Shown here: positions 40,903 to 48,627 of the stretch, one piece after another | Layout: each line of letters begins with the position of its first letter | Numbering within the stretch: position 1 is the first letter of the stretch | Assembly: GCA_900199595.1 (NCBI GenBank) | Contig: FZRB01000002.1 | Location: forward strand, 157,965 to 215,971 | Direction: 5' to 3' | Length of the DNA: 58,007 bases | Source of the DNA: Lachnospiraceae bacterium | Lineage (GTDB): Bacteria; Bacillota; Clostridia; Lachnospirales; Lachnospiraceae | Made by a program: the position numbers and the translations under genes | The notes under the pieces: model-generated | Databases searched by the model: none | Seen by the model: the letters and a program-made list of their open reading frames with translations, nothing else | What the model was told of the DNA's origin: nothing

Positions 40903-41742
40903 CTACACCTCCTTCTTCAGCATGTTGCATGCTTCTTCTCTGGCCTTAAGCTCAAATGGCTTATAGATACCGCCTCTTGCCATAGCCTCATCAAAATCAA
41001 CCTCGAAACCATCGAAGTCCGGACCGTCAACACAGGCAAATTTTGTTTTGCCGCCTACTGTAAGTCTGCAGCAGCCACACATACCTGTACCGTCAACCAT
41101 GATAGGATTCATGCTGACAACAGTTTTAACATTATATTTCTTAGTTGTAAGAACCACGAACTTCATCATGATCAGTGGTCCTATAGCTATAACCTCGTCA
41201 AACTCTTCGCCTGATTTGATCAGTTCTTCAAGTGGTGCTGTTACAACACCCTTCTCACCTGCTGAACCATCATCAGTCATAAGGATAAATCTGCTTGAAG
41301 CAGCTCTGAATTCATCCTCCAGGATAATAAGGTCTTTGTTTCTGAAACCGACTATGGAAGTAACTTCACAGCCTATATCGTGAAGCTTCTTTGCAACAGG
41401 ATATGCTATGGCACATCCAACACCACCACCGACAACAGCAACCTTCTTAAGACCCTCTGTCTCAGTTGCATTTCCGAGAGGTCCTACGAAATCGTGAACG
41501 CTCTCTCCGACATTCAGAGAATTAAGTATCTCTGTTCCTGCTCCAACTATCTGGAAGATAATAGTAACCGTACCCTTTTCTCTGTCATATCCTGCAATAG
41601 TGAGAGGAATTCTCTCTCCGTCCTCTGTAGCTCTGAAGATAATGAACTGTCCCGGTTCAGCCTTGCGGGCAACCAGCGGAGCTTCAATCTCCATGAGAGT
41701 AACTGTAGGATTCAGAGATTCTTTTCTTACAATCTTGTACAT
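40903..41742 (-). CDS. nfnA: NADH-dependent ferredoxin:NADP+ oxidoreductase, small subunit (NfnA-like)
   Basis: A 279-residue protein of the PyrK/sulfide dehydrogenase type: an FAD-binding ferredoxin reductase barrel (about 1-95, RIPLTIAGYDREKGTVTIIFQ), an NAD-binding half (about 100-220, VAVVGGGVGCAIAYPVAKKLHDIGCEVTSIVGFRN) and a C-terminal [2Fe-2S] site (GTGMCGCCRLTVGGKTKFACVDGPDFDGFEVDF). It is cotranscribed with nfnB (40898). In Clostridia the complex equilibrates reduced ferredoxin and NADH with NADPH, which suits the anaerobic fermenter indicated by the other genes. It is not PyrK, since no pyrD is adjacent. Confidence 0.9.
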   Translation of the reverse strand: MYKIVRKESLNPTVTLMEIEAPLVARKAEPGQFIIFRATEDGERIPLTIAGYDREKGTVTIIFQIVGAGTEILNSLNVGESVHDFVGPLGNATETEGLKKVAVVGGGVGCAIAYPVAKKLHDIGCEVTSIVGFRNKDLIILEDEFRAASSRFILMTDDGSAGEKGVVTAPLEELIKSGEEFDEVIAIGPLIMMKFVVLTTKKYNVKTVVSMNPIMVDGTGMCGCCRLTVGGKTKFACVDGPDFDGFEVDFDEAMARGGIYKPFELKAREEACNMLKKEV

Positions 41743-41794
41743 CCTTTTCTTCTCCTTTGAAAAATATCATATATCAAGGTAAAAAAATCAAGAG

Positions 41795-41880
41795 CGGAGT
41801 CGGCGGGATTCGAACCCGCGTGCCCCGGAGGGCAAACGCATTTCGAGTGCGCCCCGTTATGACCACTTCGATACGACTCC
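41795..41880 (-). tRNA. tRNA-Ser (anticodon CGA)
   Basis: An 86-nt class II tRNA with acceptor GGAGTCG/CGACTCC, discriminator G, anticodon loop CTCGAAA (CGA) on a GCGCA/TGCGT stem, a long variable arm (GCCCTCCGGGGC) and T-arm GCGGGTTCGAATCCCGC. No CCA is encoded. Confidence 0.95.
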
Positions 41881-42009
41881 TGGTGTAAATGCCATTCACG
41901 AAATATTTCCGTTTTTCGAAAAAAGCATCCTTTAGTATATCTTAAAAAAACAGAGTATTCAACCCTGTTTTCTTAAACTTTATAATATTAAGTCCGAAAA
42001 AATTAATTA

Positions 42010-43704
42010 TTATAATTCATCTTCCCATTTATCCAGAAATTCCTTCAGGCGATTGCGCTCTTTCTCGATAATCCTTTTATCCTGTGAATTAAGCGCAAGC
42101 TCAAACTTTCTGGCTTCATTTTCCAGAACATCTCTGTCCATGCCAAGCGCTTCCTCATAAAGTCTCTCGACTCTGAGAAGTATCAGCTTGTTTTCTTCCT
42201 GATCTCTGGGATGTATCTTGAGATATGCCAGTTCCTTGAAACGCGCTTCTATCTCTTCATCAGTCATTTCCGTGTACTGACCCTTGATTATCTGGCGATA
42301 CTGTTTTCCTGTTGATATAACCTTAACCTCAACCTCCAGGATGGAGTTGATATCATAGGTATAGGTCACATCGACTGATTCAGTTCCTGCCTTACCCTTC
42401 GGAACTTCTATATCCATGGTTCCAAGTTCCAGATTGTTCCTTGCCATACGGCTCTCGCCCTGGAGTACATTTATCGTAATCTTTGACTGATTATCATTAA
42501 CTGTATAGAATCTTTCAGTTCTGCTGGCTGGTATTATGGTATTTCTTTCTATAATGGGGCAGTAATGGCCATTTTCGCGAATTCCCTCTCCCAGTTCAAC
42601 AGATACCTCTGTTCCAAGAGTAAACGGACATACATCCGTAAGAACCACTTCACGAATAGACTGCTTCCTTTCTTTCATGGCTCCCTGTATAGCCGCTCCA
42701 AGAGCAACCGCTTCATCAGGATTAATGCTTGTATCCGGAAATGTATGGAACAGCTTGCTGACAAATGTCCTGACTCCGGTCAGCTTCGTACCGCCACCCA
42801 CCAGAACGACCTTGTCAATATCACTGAGCTTGAGCTTTGCATCCGCCAGAGCTCTCTTTACAGGTATACGGATTCTGTCATAAAGCTCCTCACAGGCCTT
42901 TTCATAATCCTGATAAGTAAGCTCCATGGTTACTGCCTCATCGTTAACCTTACATTTCATAACTGTACTGCCATTATCAGCCAGTTCCTTTTTTGCATCC
43001 TCTGCAGCCTTATGTATCAGTCGAAGCTCTTTATAGCTGAGCTCCTCCTTAACTATATCCTTATTTCTTTTATAAAATATATCTTCTATAATCTGGGTGA
43101 AATCCTCACCACCCAGATAATTATCTCCTGCTACAGCACGAACCTCAAGAATCGGCGGAAAATAATCCAGTATGGAAACATCCAGAGTTCCACCACCCAG
43201 ATCAAATACCAGATTCTTAGCAGGCTTATCATCATTATAAAGGCCGTACGCTATAGCCGCAGCAGTAGGCTCGCTTATGATTCTCTCAACCTTGAGTCCC
43301 GCCAGCTCACCGGCTCTCTTGGTAGCCTTTCTTCGCATATCATTAAAATATGCCGGAACACTGATAACAGCTTCTGTGACCTCTTCTCCCAAAAACTCCT
43401 CAGCGTCCTCCTTGAGACTTCTCAGCACAAAGGAAGAAAGCTCCTCCGCAGTGAACTCTCTCTTCCCGAGGGTATACTTCTTGTCACTTCCCATGTCCCT
43501 CTTGAAGACAGCAGCACTGGTATTCGGATAAAGCCTCATTCTTTCCTCAGCCGTTTTTCCAACGTAGAAATTATCTTCCTCGTCAACACTGACAACCGAC
43601 GGTGTCAGTCTTTCGCCAAGTCTGTTTGGAATTATATGCGGTCCTTCATCAGTATAATAAGCCGCAAGACTGTTTGTTGTACCAAGATCAATCCCGATTA
43701 TCAT
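42010..43704 (-). CDS. Hsp70-family chaperone, HscC-like
   Basis: A 564-residue Hsp70 with the actin-like ATPase domain (GIDLGTTNSLAAYY, VISVPAYFNDMRRKATKRAGELAGL, VERIISEPTAAAIAYGL, VFDLGGGTLDVSILDYF, VVLVGGGTKLTG) and a shortened substrate-binding part (about 390-500) with FTLGTEVSVELGEGIRENGHYCPIIERNT and a short helical lid. The size and sequence are those of HscC rather than DnaK, which is about 610 residues. Its start codon overlaps the stop of the J/TPR protein (TAATG), so it is made together with a dedicated partner. No grpE lies in the window. Confidence 0.93.
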   Translation of the reverse strand: MIIGIDLGTTNSLAAYYTDEGPHIIPNRLGERLTPSVVSVDEEDNFYVGKTAEERMRLYPNTSAAVFKRDMGSDKKYTLGKREFTAEELSSFVLRSLKEDAEEFLGEEVTEAVISVPAYFNDMRRKATKRAGELAGLKVERIISEPTAAAIAYGLYNDDKPAKNLVFDLGGGTLDVSILDYFPPILEVRAVAGDNYLGGEDFTQIIEDIFYKRNKDIVKEELSYKELRLIHKAAEDAKKELADNGSTVMKCKVNDEAVTMELTYQDYEKACEELYDRIRIPVKRALADAKLKLSDIDKVVLVGGGTKLTGVRTFVSKLFHTFPDTSINPDEAVALGAAIQGAMKERKQSIREVVLTDVCPFTLGTEVSVELGEGIRENGHYCPIIERNTIIPASRTERFYTVNDNQSKITINVLQGESRMARNNLELGTMDIEVPKGKAGTESVDVTYTYDINSILEVEVKVISTGKQYRQIIKGQYTEMTDEEIEARFKELAYLKIHPRDQEENKLILLRVERLYEEALGMDRDVLENEARKFELALNSQDKRIIEKERNRLKEFLDKWEDEL

Positions 43705-46700
43705 TATTTCTCCAAATCCTTCAGCGCCTGATAAACCTCTGAATCATCAGGCGAACACTGAAATGCCTTCTTATAATTATCTAAAGCCTTCTCTTTATCA
43801 CCCTCCATCTCGTATATTCTTGCGAGATACAGGAACTGCTCATAGCAGTTTTCGTGATAACAGTAGTAGCATCTCATACAACCCGACAGACTGTCAAGCA
43901 TCTCAAATGCTCTGGCCTTATTTCCCTGTAAATACATATCAATAGCTACCACTCTGATTCTTTGAGGTTTGAGAGGCGGATAGTTTAAATATGTCTCAGG
44001 ACTTCCATATCCTTTGATTATACACTCAAGGCTTCTTTTTGCAAGCTCTTCACTTCTCTGTTTATCGTCACTCATAAAGCAGACATAGGCAAAATTAGCA
44101 TACAGGCTGGCTATATCATCCAGATCAACCCTGTCTTTTATTATTGCCTCCGGACGGGGAAGTTCTTTTTTTACACCCAACATACCCATGATGCCCTTCT
44201 TCTGAGCCTGATCCTCCGGGCACCAGTATTTAAGAGATTCCTCATAAAAATGTATTGCTTTCTTGTTATATCTTCTGGTGAAATTATAAAAATCAGCCAG
44301 CTCCTTATATAGAGTTGCTATCCTCTTTCTGTCATTACCCTTCGGCTTCAGATAGGTTTCTACTGCAAGATATCCGTTTTCTCTTAAGAATACATTTATT
44401 TCCTCTGAAATGATCCTTTCCACAGCCGAATAGTTACCGGAAATCAGCCAGCTCTCTGCTCTTCTGTACTTTGTTTTAAGAATTCTCAGATCATACCAGG
44501 TATTGTTAGTTTCCTTACGTTTCTTTATGTAGAACCTTTCATTTTCTTTGTAATATTCATCAGTTATCTCAAAGCGTCTCAGCTTTAGATTTATCCTGGC
44601 GAGCATATCCACATGTGTTGAATTATATTCATGCTCTCTTCTGCAGACCTCCAGGTAGTGAATAGCCTTTTCATACTCTCCCAGGGTTTCACAGCATTTT
44701 GCTGCATTCATATAAGGATTAGCTGTTTCTCCCTTTTCCATAACTGCTATGGCTTTGTCGAAGAATTCCAGAGCCTCCTTAAATCTTCCTACACGCATAC
44801 GTGCCAGACCACAGGCGTTATAAGCATAGACATTTCCGGGATTCTTTTCCAGCGCTTTGGAGGCATCCTCAAAAGCCGCATCAAAATCATAACCGTCCAG
44901 ATACAGCAGAGCCCTTTCCACATAATAATAATCGTCATCATCATTTTCAAGCTGGGCTGTAGCATAACTGACTGCCTTATCATAATCAGATCTTTCTTCA
45001 AGATTGGAATATCTGGTCTGATATATATTCATCAGCTTGTTGTTCGCACTTCTGTTTCTGCTGTCCTTTTTAAGACAGTTCATATAGCACTGTTCTGCTT
45101 TTTTCACATCTTTATTCCGGTTGAAATATTCGCCATACTCATAGTCCACAAATGCATCCTCAGGGAAAAGCTCCAGCATTTTCTCGTAGACCTTTTCGGC
45201 ACCGGTTTGATTCCACTCAGCTACATCCGTCATTATCCAGAACAGTCTTTTATTGTTCTCGTCTATCTTTCTGCCTTTTTTTACATATTCCTCTGCTTCA
45301 TGCAGTCTGTTTCTCTTGCCGGATACATCAGTTGAATTCATAAGAAGTGTAGCCATATCCGCATAAAACTCAACCTTATCCATATCATCAAAGATATCAG
45401 ACTGTTCCGAGTCTATATGTTCATCTATTTCTTTATATATATTCAGAGCTTTGTCGCTTTCTCCGCTTTTGGACAAAAGTCTCGCCTTCAGAGACTGAAG
45501 TCTGTCACTTTCTATCCCGGCCTCCTCTGCTCTTTTTAAAACACTTTCACAGTTTTCCTTCTGATTGTATATATCAAAGACCTTTGCTGCATATACATAA
45601 GCATCCGGATACTGAGGCACATCTCTGATAATATTATAATAATCATCTATAACCAGCTGGGCATCCTTCATTTCAAATGCGGTCTTCTGCCTGTGTACAT
45701 AGGCGGGAACACAGTGGTCTATACGTTCTATCATATTATTCCAGACACCCATAGCTTCCTCAAGTCTTCCCTGATCCATCAGAAGCTTTCCGTAGTTTTC
45801 CTGATAATACAGCAGCTCATTAATGTCACTATAGGTTTTCTCAGTCTTTTCCACGGATTTTTTATAATATTTCACTGCCTCTTCTGTCTTATCAAGATTT
45901 TCTGCACAGGAAGCTATCATATAATAACAGAAGCCGATACGGGTAAGTCTTTCCTCATCCTTGTCACTGAGCTTCTCGCCATTTTCTTTTCTGGCTTCCA
46001 TGGCCTCAATCATCTCAACCCATTTTGTCAGATAAGGATAAGCCTTCTCATATTCTTTTTCATTATAAAAGCATCTTCCGTAGAGATTATTGTAGCCATA
46101 AAATATACTTTCATCTGCATTTATGGTATCAAGCACCTGAAGGGTTTCTTCAGTCTTCTCCATTCTGAAGTAAGACCAGGCAAGCTCCAGCTTATCTGAC
46201 TCTGAAGCCTCTCCTGTCTCTATGGATTTATTGTAATAATCTATCGAAGCATCGCTGTTTCTTCTGAGAAGCATCACTGCCTCGTTGTTTCTGGAATTTA
46301 TATCAAGTGCCTTGATGAAAAACTCTCCGGCCTTTTCATAATCCTTTTTGTAATATCTTATCTGTCCCTTTACCTGAAGAGCCATTATGCTCTCGCTTAT
46401 TATTTCAAGCTGCCTGTCAGCCAGCTCATCACATTTATCAAGAGTCTCTTCATCCAGTGTTCCTAAGATATTTTTAGCCTCAATAAGAACAAACATGGCT
46501 GTTGAATATACATATACATCCACGTCGTCTAGGAGTCTGTTATCTATTATTATCTCGGCAAGGGAAACTGCCTCTTCGATTCTGTTTTCCAGAAAAAGAA
46601 CTCTGAGTATACCCGCAAGCTCGATGGGACTGAATATATCAAAGGTCTTTAGATGATTCAGCACTGCCTTAAGATATTCAAGTGCATCATCCTCCTGTTT

Positions 46701-47450
46701 CTTTCTTTCCTCTTCAGGCTCTATCCTCTCTTCAGCAGACATATAGTCCGAGTATCTGCATCTCAGAACTTTATCTATATGTCCGTGCATAAAGGATACT
46801 TCCTTGATATAAACATCAACGGGAGTATCAAAAACCTCCGGCTCGTAGATGCCCGGCTTTGATTCCAGGTTTATCTCCAGACCTATTTCAGCCATTCTGC
46901 TGTCTATGTCATTCCTTTTAATGATCCTGCTGTAATTTAAAAAGCTTTCATGTTCTGTCTGGTAAATAATAAAGTCCAGATATTCCTTCGGGAATATCTC
47001 TGCCAGCTGAGCATGCTCTGCCCTGTAGTTAAATACACCATCAAAAAGCTTCCAGATGTTATGAGGAAACTCAAAATGTCCCATGCAGTATGCAAGAAAC
47101 TTTTCTCTCAGCTTATCTGCCGTATCAAGCTCATTTACAACCGAAGCCTTCAGCCACTCACGCCATTTATCCTCATCTCTACGACTGAATATATCACTGT
47201 ATATCTCATCAGCCTTATCAATATGAATATCTATCTCATCCTTATTTTCTTCTTCAGACTCATTTTCTTCTTTTCCTGTATCATTCAGGCTGGCCATAGC
47301 CATATCATAGGCCTCACGAAGCTGCTTGAAGCCCTCAGGATCGTCCTCGGGATTTACCTTGACAACACAGGTTCTGTAGGCTGTTCTTATTTCGTTTTCG
47401 TCTTTTGTAGGATCGATACCAAGTATCTTCCACGCATCTTCTATAATCAT
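43704..47450 (-). CDS. J-domain/TPR co-chaperone of 1248 residues with NPE instead of HPD
   Basis: A giant partner of the HscC-like chaperone. Start at the ATG at 47450 (GAGGTGTAT upstream; a GTG at 47456 falls inside the ribosome site). Residues 1-55 are a J domain (EDAWKILGIDPTKDENEIRTAYR...GFKQLREAYD) in which the HPD tripeptide that triggers Hsp70 ATPase is NPE (33-35). The rest is almost wholly tetratricopeptide repeats, many recognisable (for example YEKAGEFFIKALDINSRNNEAV, KAEQCYMNCLKKDSRNRSA, FKEALEFFDKAIAVMEKG, EKALDNYKKAFQCSPDDSEV). Near the C-terminus is a Cys cluster CMRCYYCYHENC (1191-1202), possibly metal-binding. The gene overlaps hscC by 1 nt. Function unknown; it probably selects clients. 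Confidence 0.88.
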   Translation of the reverse strand: MIIEDAWKILGIDPTKDENEIRTAYRTCVVKVNPEDDPEGFKQLREAYDMAMASLNDTGKEENESEEENKDEIDIHIDKADEIYSDIFSRRDEDKWREWLKASVVNELDTADKLREKFLAYCMGHFEFPHNIWKLFDGVFNYRAEHAQLAEIFPKEYLDFIIYQTEHESFLNYSRIIKRNDIDSRMAEIGLEINLESKPGIYEPEVFDTPVDVYIKEVSFMHGHIDKVLRCRYSDYMSAEERIEPEEERKKQEDDALEYLKAVLNHLKTFDIFSPIELAGILRVLFLENRIEEAVSLAEIIIDNRLLDDVDVYVYSTAMFVLIEAKNILGTLDEETLDKCDELADRQLEIISESIMALQVKGQIRYYKKDYEKAGEFFIKALDINSRNNEAVMLLRRNSDASIDYYNKSIETGEASESDKLELAWSYFRMEKTEETLQVLDTINADESIFYGYNNLYGRCFYNEKEYEKAYPYLTKWVEMIEAMEARKENGEKLSDKDEERLTRIGFCYYMIASCAENLDKTEEAVKYYKKSVEKTEKTYSDINELLYYQENYGKLLMDQGRLEEAMGVWNNMIERIDHCVPAYVHRQKTAFEMKDAQLVIDDYYNIIRDVPQYPDAYVYAAKVFDIYNQKENCESVLKRAEEAGIESDRLQSLKARLLSKSGESDKALNIYKEIDEHIDSEQSDIFDDMDKVEFYADMATLLMNSTDVSGKRNRLHEAEEYVKKGRKIDENNKRLFWIMTDVAEWNQTGAEKVYEKMLELFPEDAFVDYEYGEYFNRNKDVKKAEQCYMNCLKKDSRNRSANNKLMNIYQTRYSNLEERSDYDKAVSYATAQLENDDDDYYYVERALLYLDGYDFDAAFEDASKALEKNPGNVYAYNACGLARMRVGRFKEALEFFDKAIAVMEKGETANPYMNAAKCCETLGEYEKAIHYLEVCRREHEYNSTHVDMLARINLKLRRFEITDEYYKENERFYIKKRKETNNTWYDLRILKTKYRRAESWLISGNYSAVERIISEEINVFLRENGYLAVETYLKPKGNDRKRIATLYKELADFYNFTRRYNKKAIHFYEESLKYWCPEDQAQKKGIMGMLGVKKELPRPEAIIKDRVDLDDIASLYANFAYVCFMSDDKQRSEELAKRSLECIIKGYGSPETYLNYPPLKPQRIRVVAIDMYLQGNKARAFEMLDSLSGCMRCYYCYHENCYEQFLYLARIYEMEGDKEKALDNYKKAFQCSPDDSEVYQALKDLEK

Positions 47451-47485
47451 ATACACCTCAGGGAAGCCTTCTCATGCTTCATGTT

Positions 47486-48601
47486 CTAAGATAAATCGTA
47501 GTCTCTTACTATCATAATATCATAATCCGGGTATTTATCTCCCAGCTCTTCTTCTATTTTCATATAGGTTTTATCCATATCCTTTGAATCATAGCTTGTC
47601 ACATAATCAAATCTCATAAGCCTGTTTTCTTTATCTACGAAAAAGCCGTGAATAGACAAAACATCCTCGTGGGCAAGCACCAGCTTCTCTACCTCATCTC
47701 TTATTGCCTTTACTTCTTCATCCGTAGTGTTCACAGCGTAGATAGTTATGCTCTCTATTATTATTTCAGTTTCCTTATAAACTGCTGACTGTATCCTTCT
47801 GGTAAGAGCATCAATCTCTCCTGCGGACATAGTATCATTTACCTCGACATGTACCGATCCTATCAGACGGTCCGGGCCATAATTATGGAGGTCCAGATCA
47901 AAGGCTCCGTGAACCTCAGGTTCTCTGCAGACTATTTCCTTTACAGTCTGAACTGTTTCTATATCAACTCTTTTGCCCAGTATGTCCTCAAGTCCATCCT
48001 TAAACATCTCAATACCGGACTTGATTATTATAACAGATATGATCACACCCAGATAAGCCTCCAGACTTATCTTTGTTATTATAAAAAAGATAGCCGTAAT
48101 GAATACCGAAGTGGAAAGGACTGCGTCAAAAAGCGCATCTGATCCGGAAGCGATCAGCGAACCTGAATTAACTTCTTTTCCTTTTTTCTTTACATAGGTT
48201 CCCAGGATAAGCTTTACAATGATTGCAATAAAGATAATGACAAGAGAAACTGTTGTATATTCCGGCTTTGTCGGTGTTATTATCTTCTTGATAGATTCCT
48301 TCAGAGAAGCAATACCCGCATACAACACTATGGATGCAACTATCATCTGCGTCACATATTCGATACGTCCATGTCCCATGGGGTGCTTCCTGTCGGGAGC
48401 CTTCGCTGCAAGTTTTGTTCCGATGATCGTAACAACAGAAGATACAACATCACTTAAGTTATTAACCGCATCAAGCACAACTGCAATAGAATGAACAGCA
48501 AGTCCGATGACCGCTTTAAAAGCAGCCAGCAGAATATTTGTGATTATTCCTATCACTGAAGTTTTTATTATTATTCTTTCTCTTGATTTTTTCTTTTCCA
48601 T
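47486..48601 (-). CDS. Cation diffusion facilitator (CDF) metal/proton antiporter
   Basis: A 371-residue protein with six membrane helices and a long cytoplasmic C-terminal domain. Site A residues are seen as D in VLDAVNNLSDVVSS (helix 2) and GSDALFDAVLST (helix 5), together with HPMGHGRIEYVTQ between helices, the classical metal-contact loop. The C-terminal part (about 215-371) is the ferredoxin-like CDF cytosolic domain (VDIETVQTVKEIVCREPEVHGAFDLDLHNYG). Substrates in this family are Zn2+, Co2+, Fe2+ or Mn2+; the ion cannot be told. It sits 35 bp upstream of the J/TPR gene. Confidence 0.92.
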   Translation of the reverse strand: MEKKKSRERIIIKTSVIGIITNILLAAFKAVIGLAVHSIAVVLDAVNNLSDVVSSVVTIIGTKLAAKAPDRKHPMGHGRIEYVTQMIVASIVLYAGIASLKESIKKIITPTKPEYTTVSLVIIFIAIIVKLILGTYVKKKGKEVNSGSLIASGSDALFDAVLSTSVFITAIFFIITKISLEAYLGVIISVIIIKSGIEMFKDGLEDILGKRVDIETVQTVKEIVCREPEVHGAFDLDLHNYGPDRLIGSVHVEVNDTMSAGEIDALTRRIQSAVYKETEIIIESITIYAVNTTDEEVKAIRDEVEKLVLAHEDVLSIHGFFVDKENRLMRFDYVTSYDSKDMDKTYMKIEEELGDKYPDYDIMIVRDYDLS

Positions 48602-48627
48602 TTTTACTCTCTATGCTTCCCGGAAGC

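Noticed and set aside
42565-43731. 388-codon open frame on the plus strand
   Set aside because: Antisense shadow of the HscC-like chaperone, no ribosome site and no recognisable domain.
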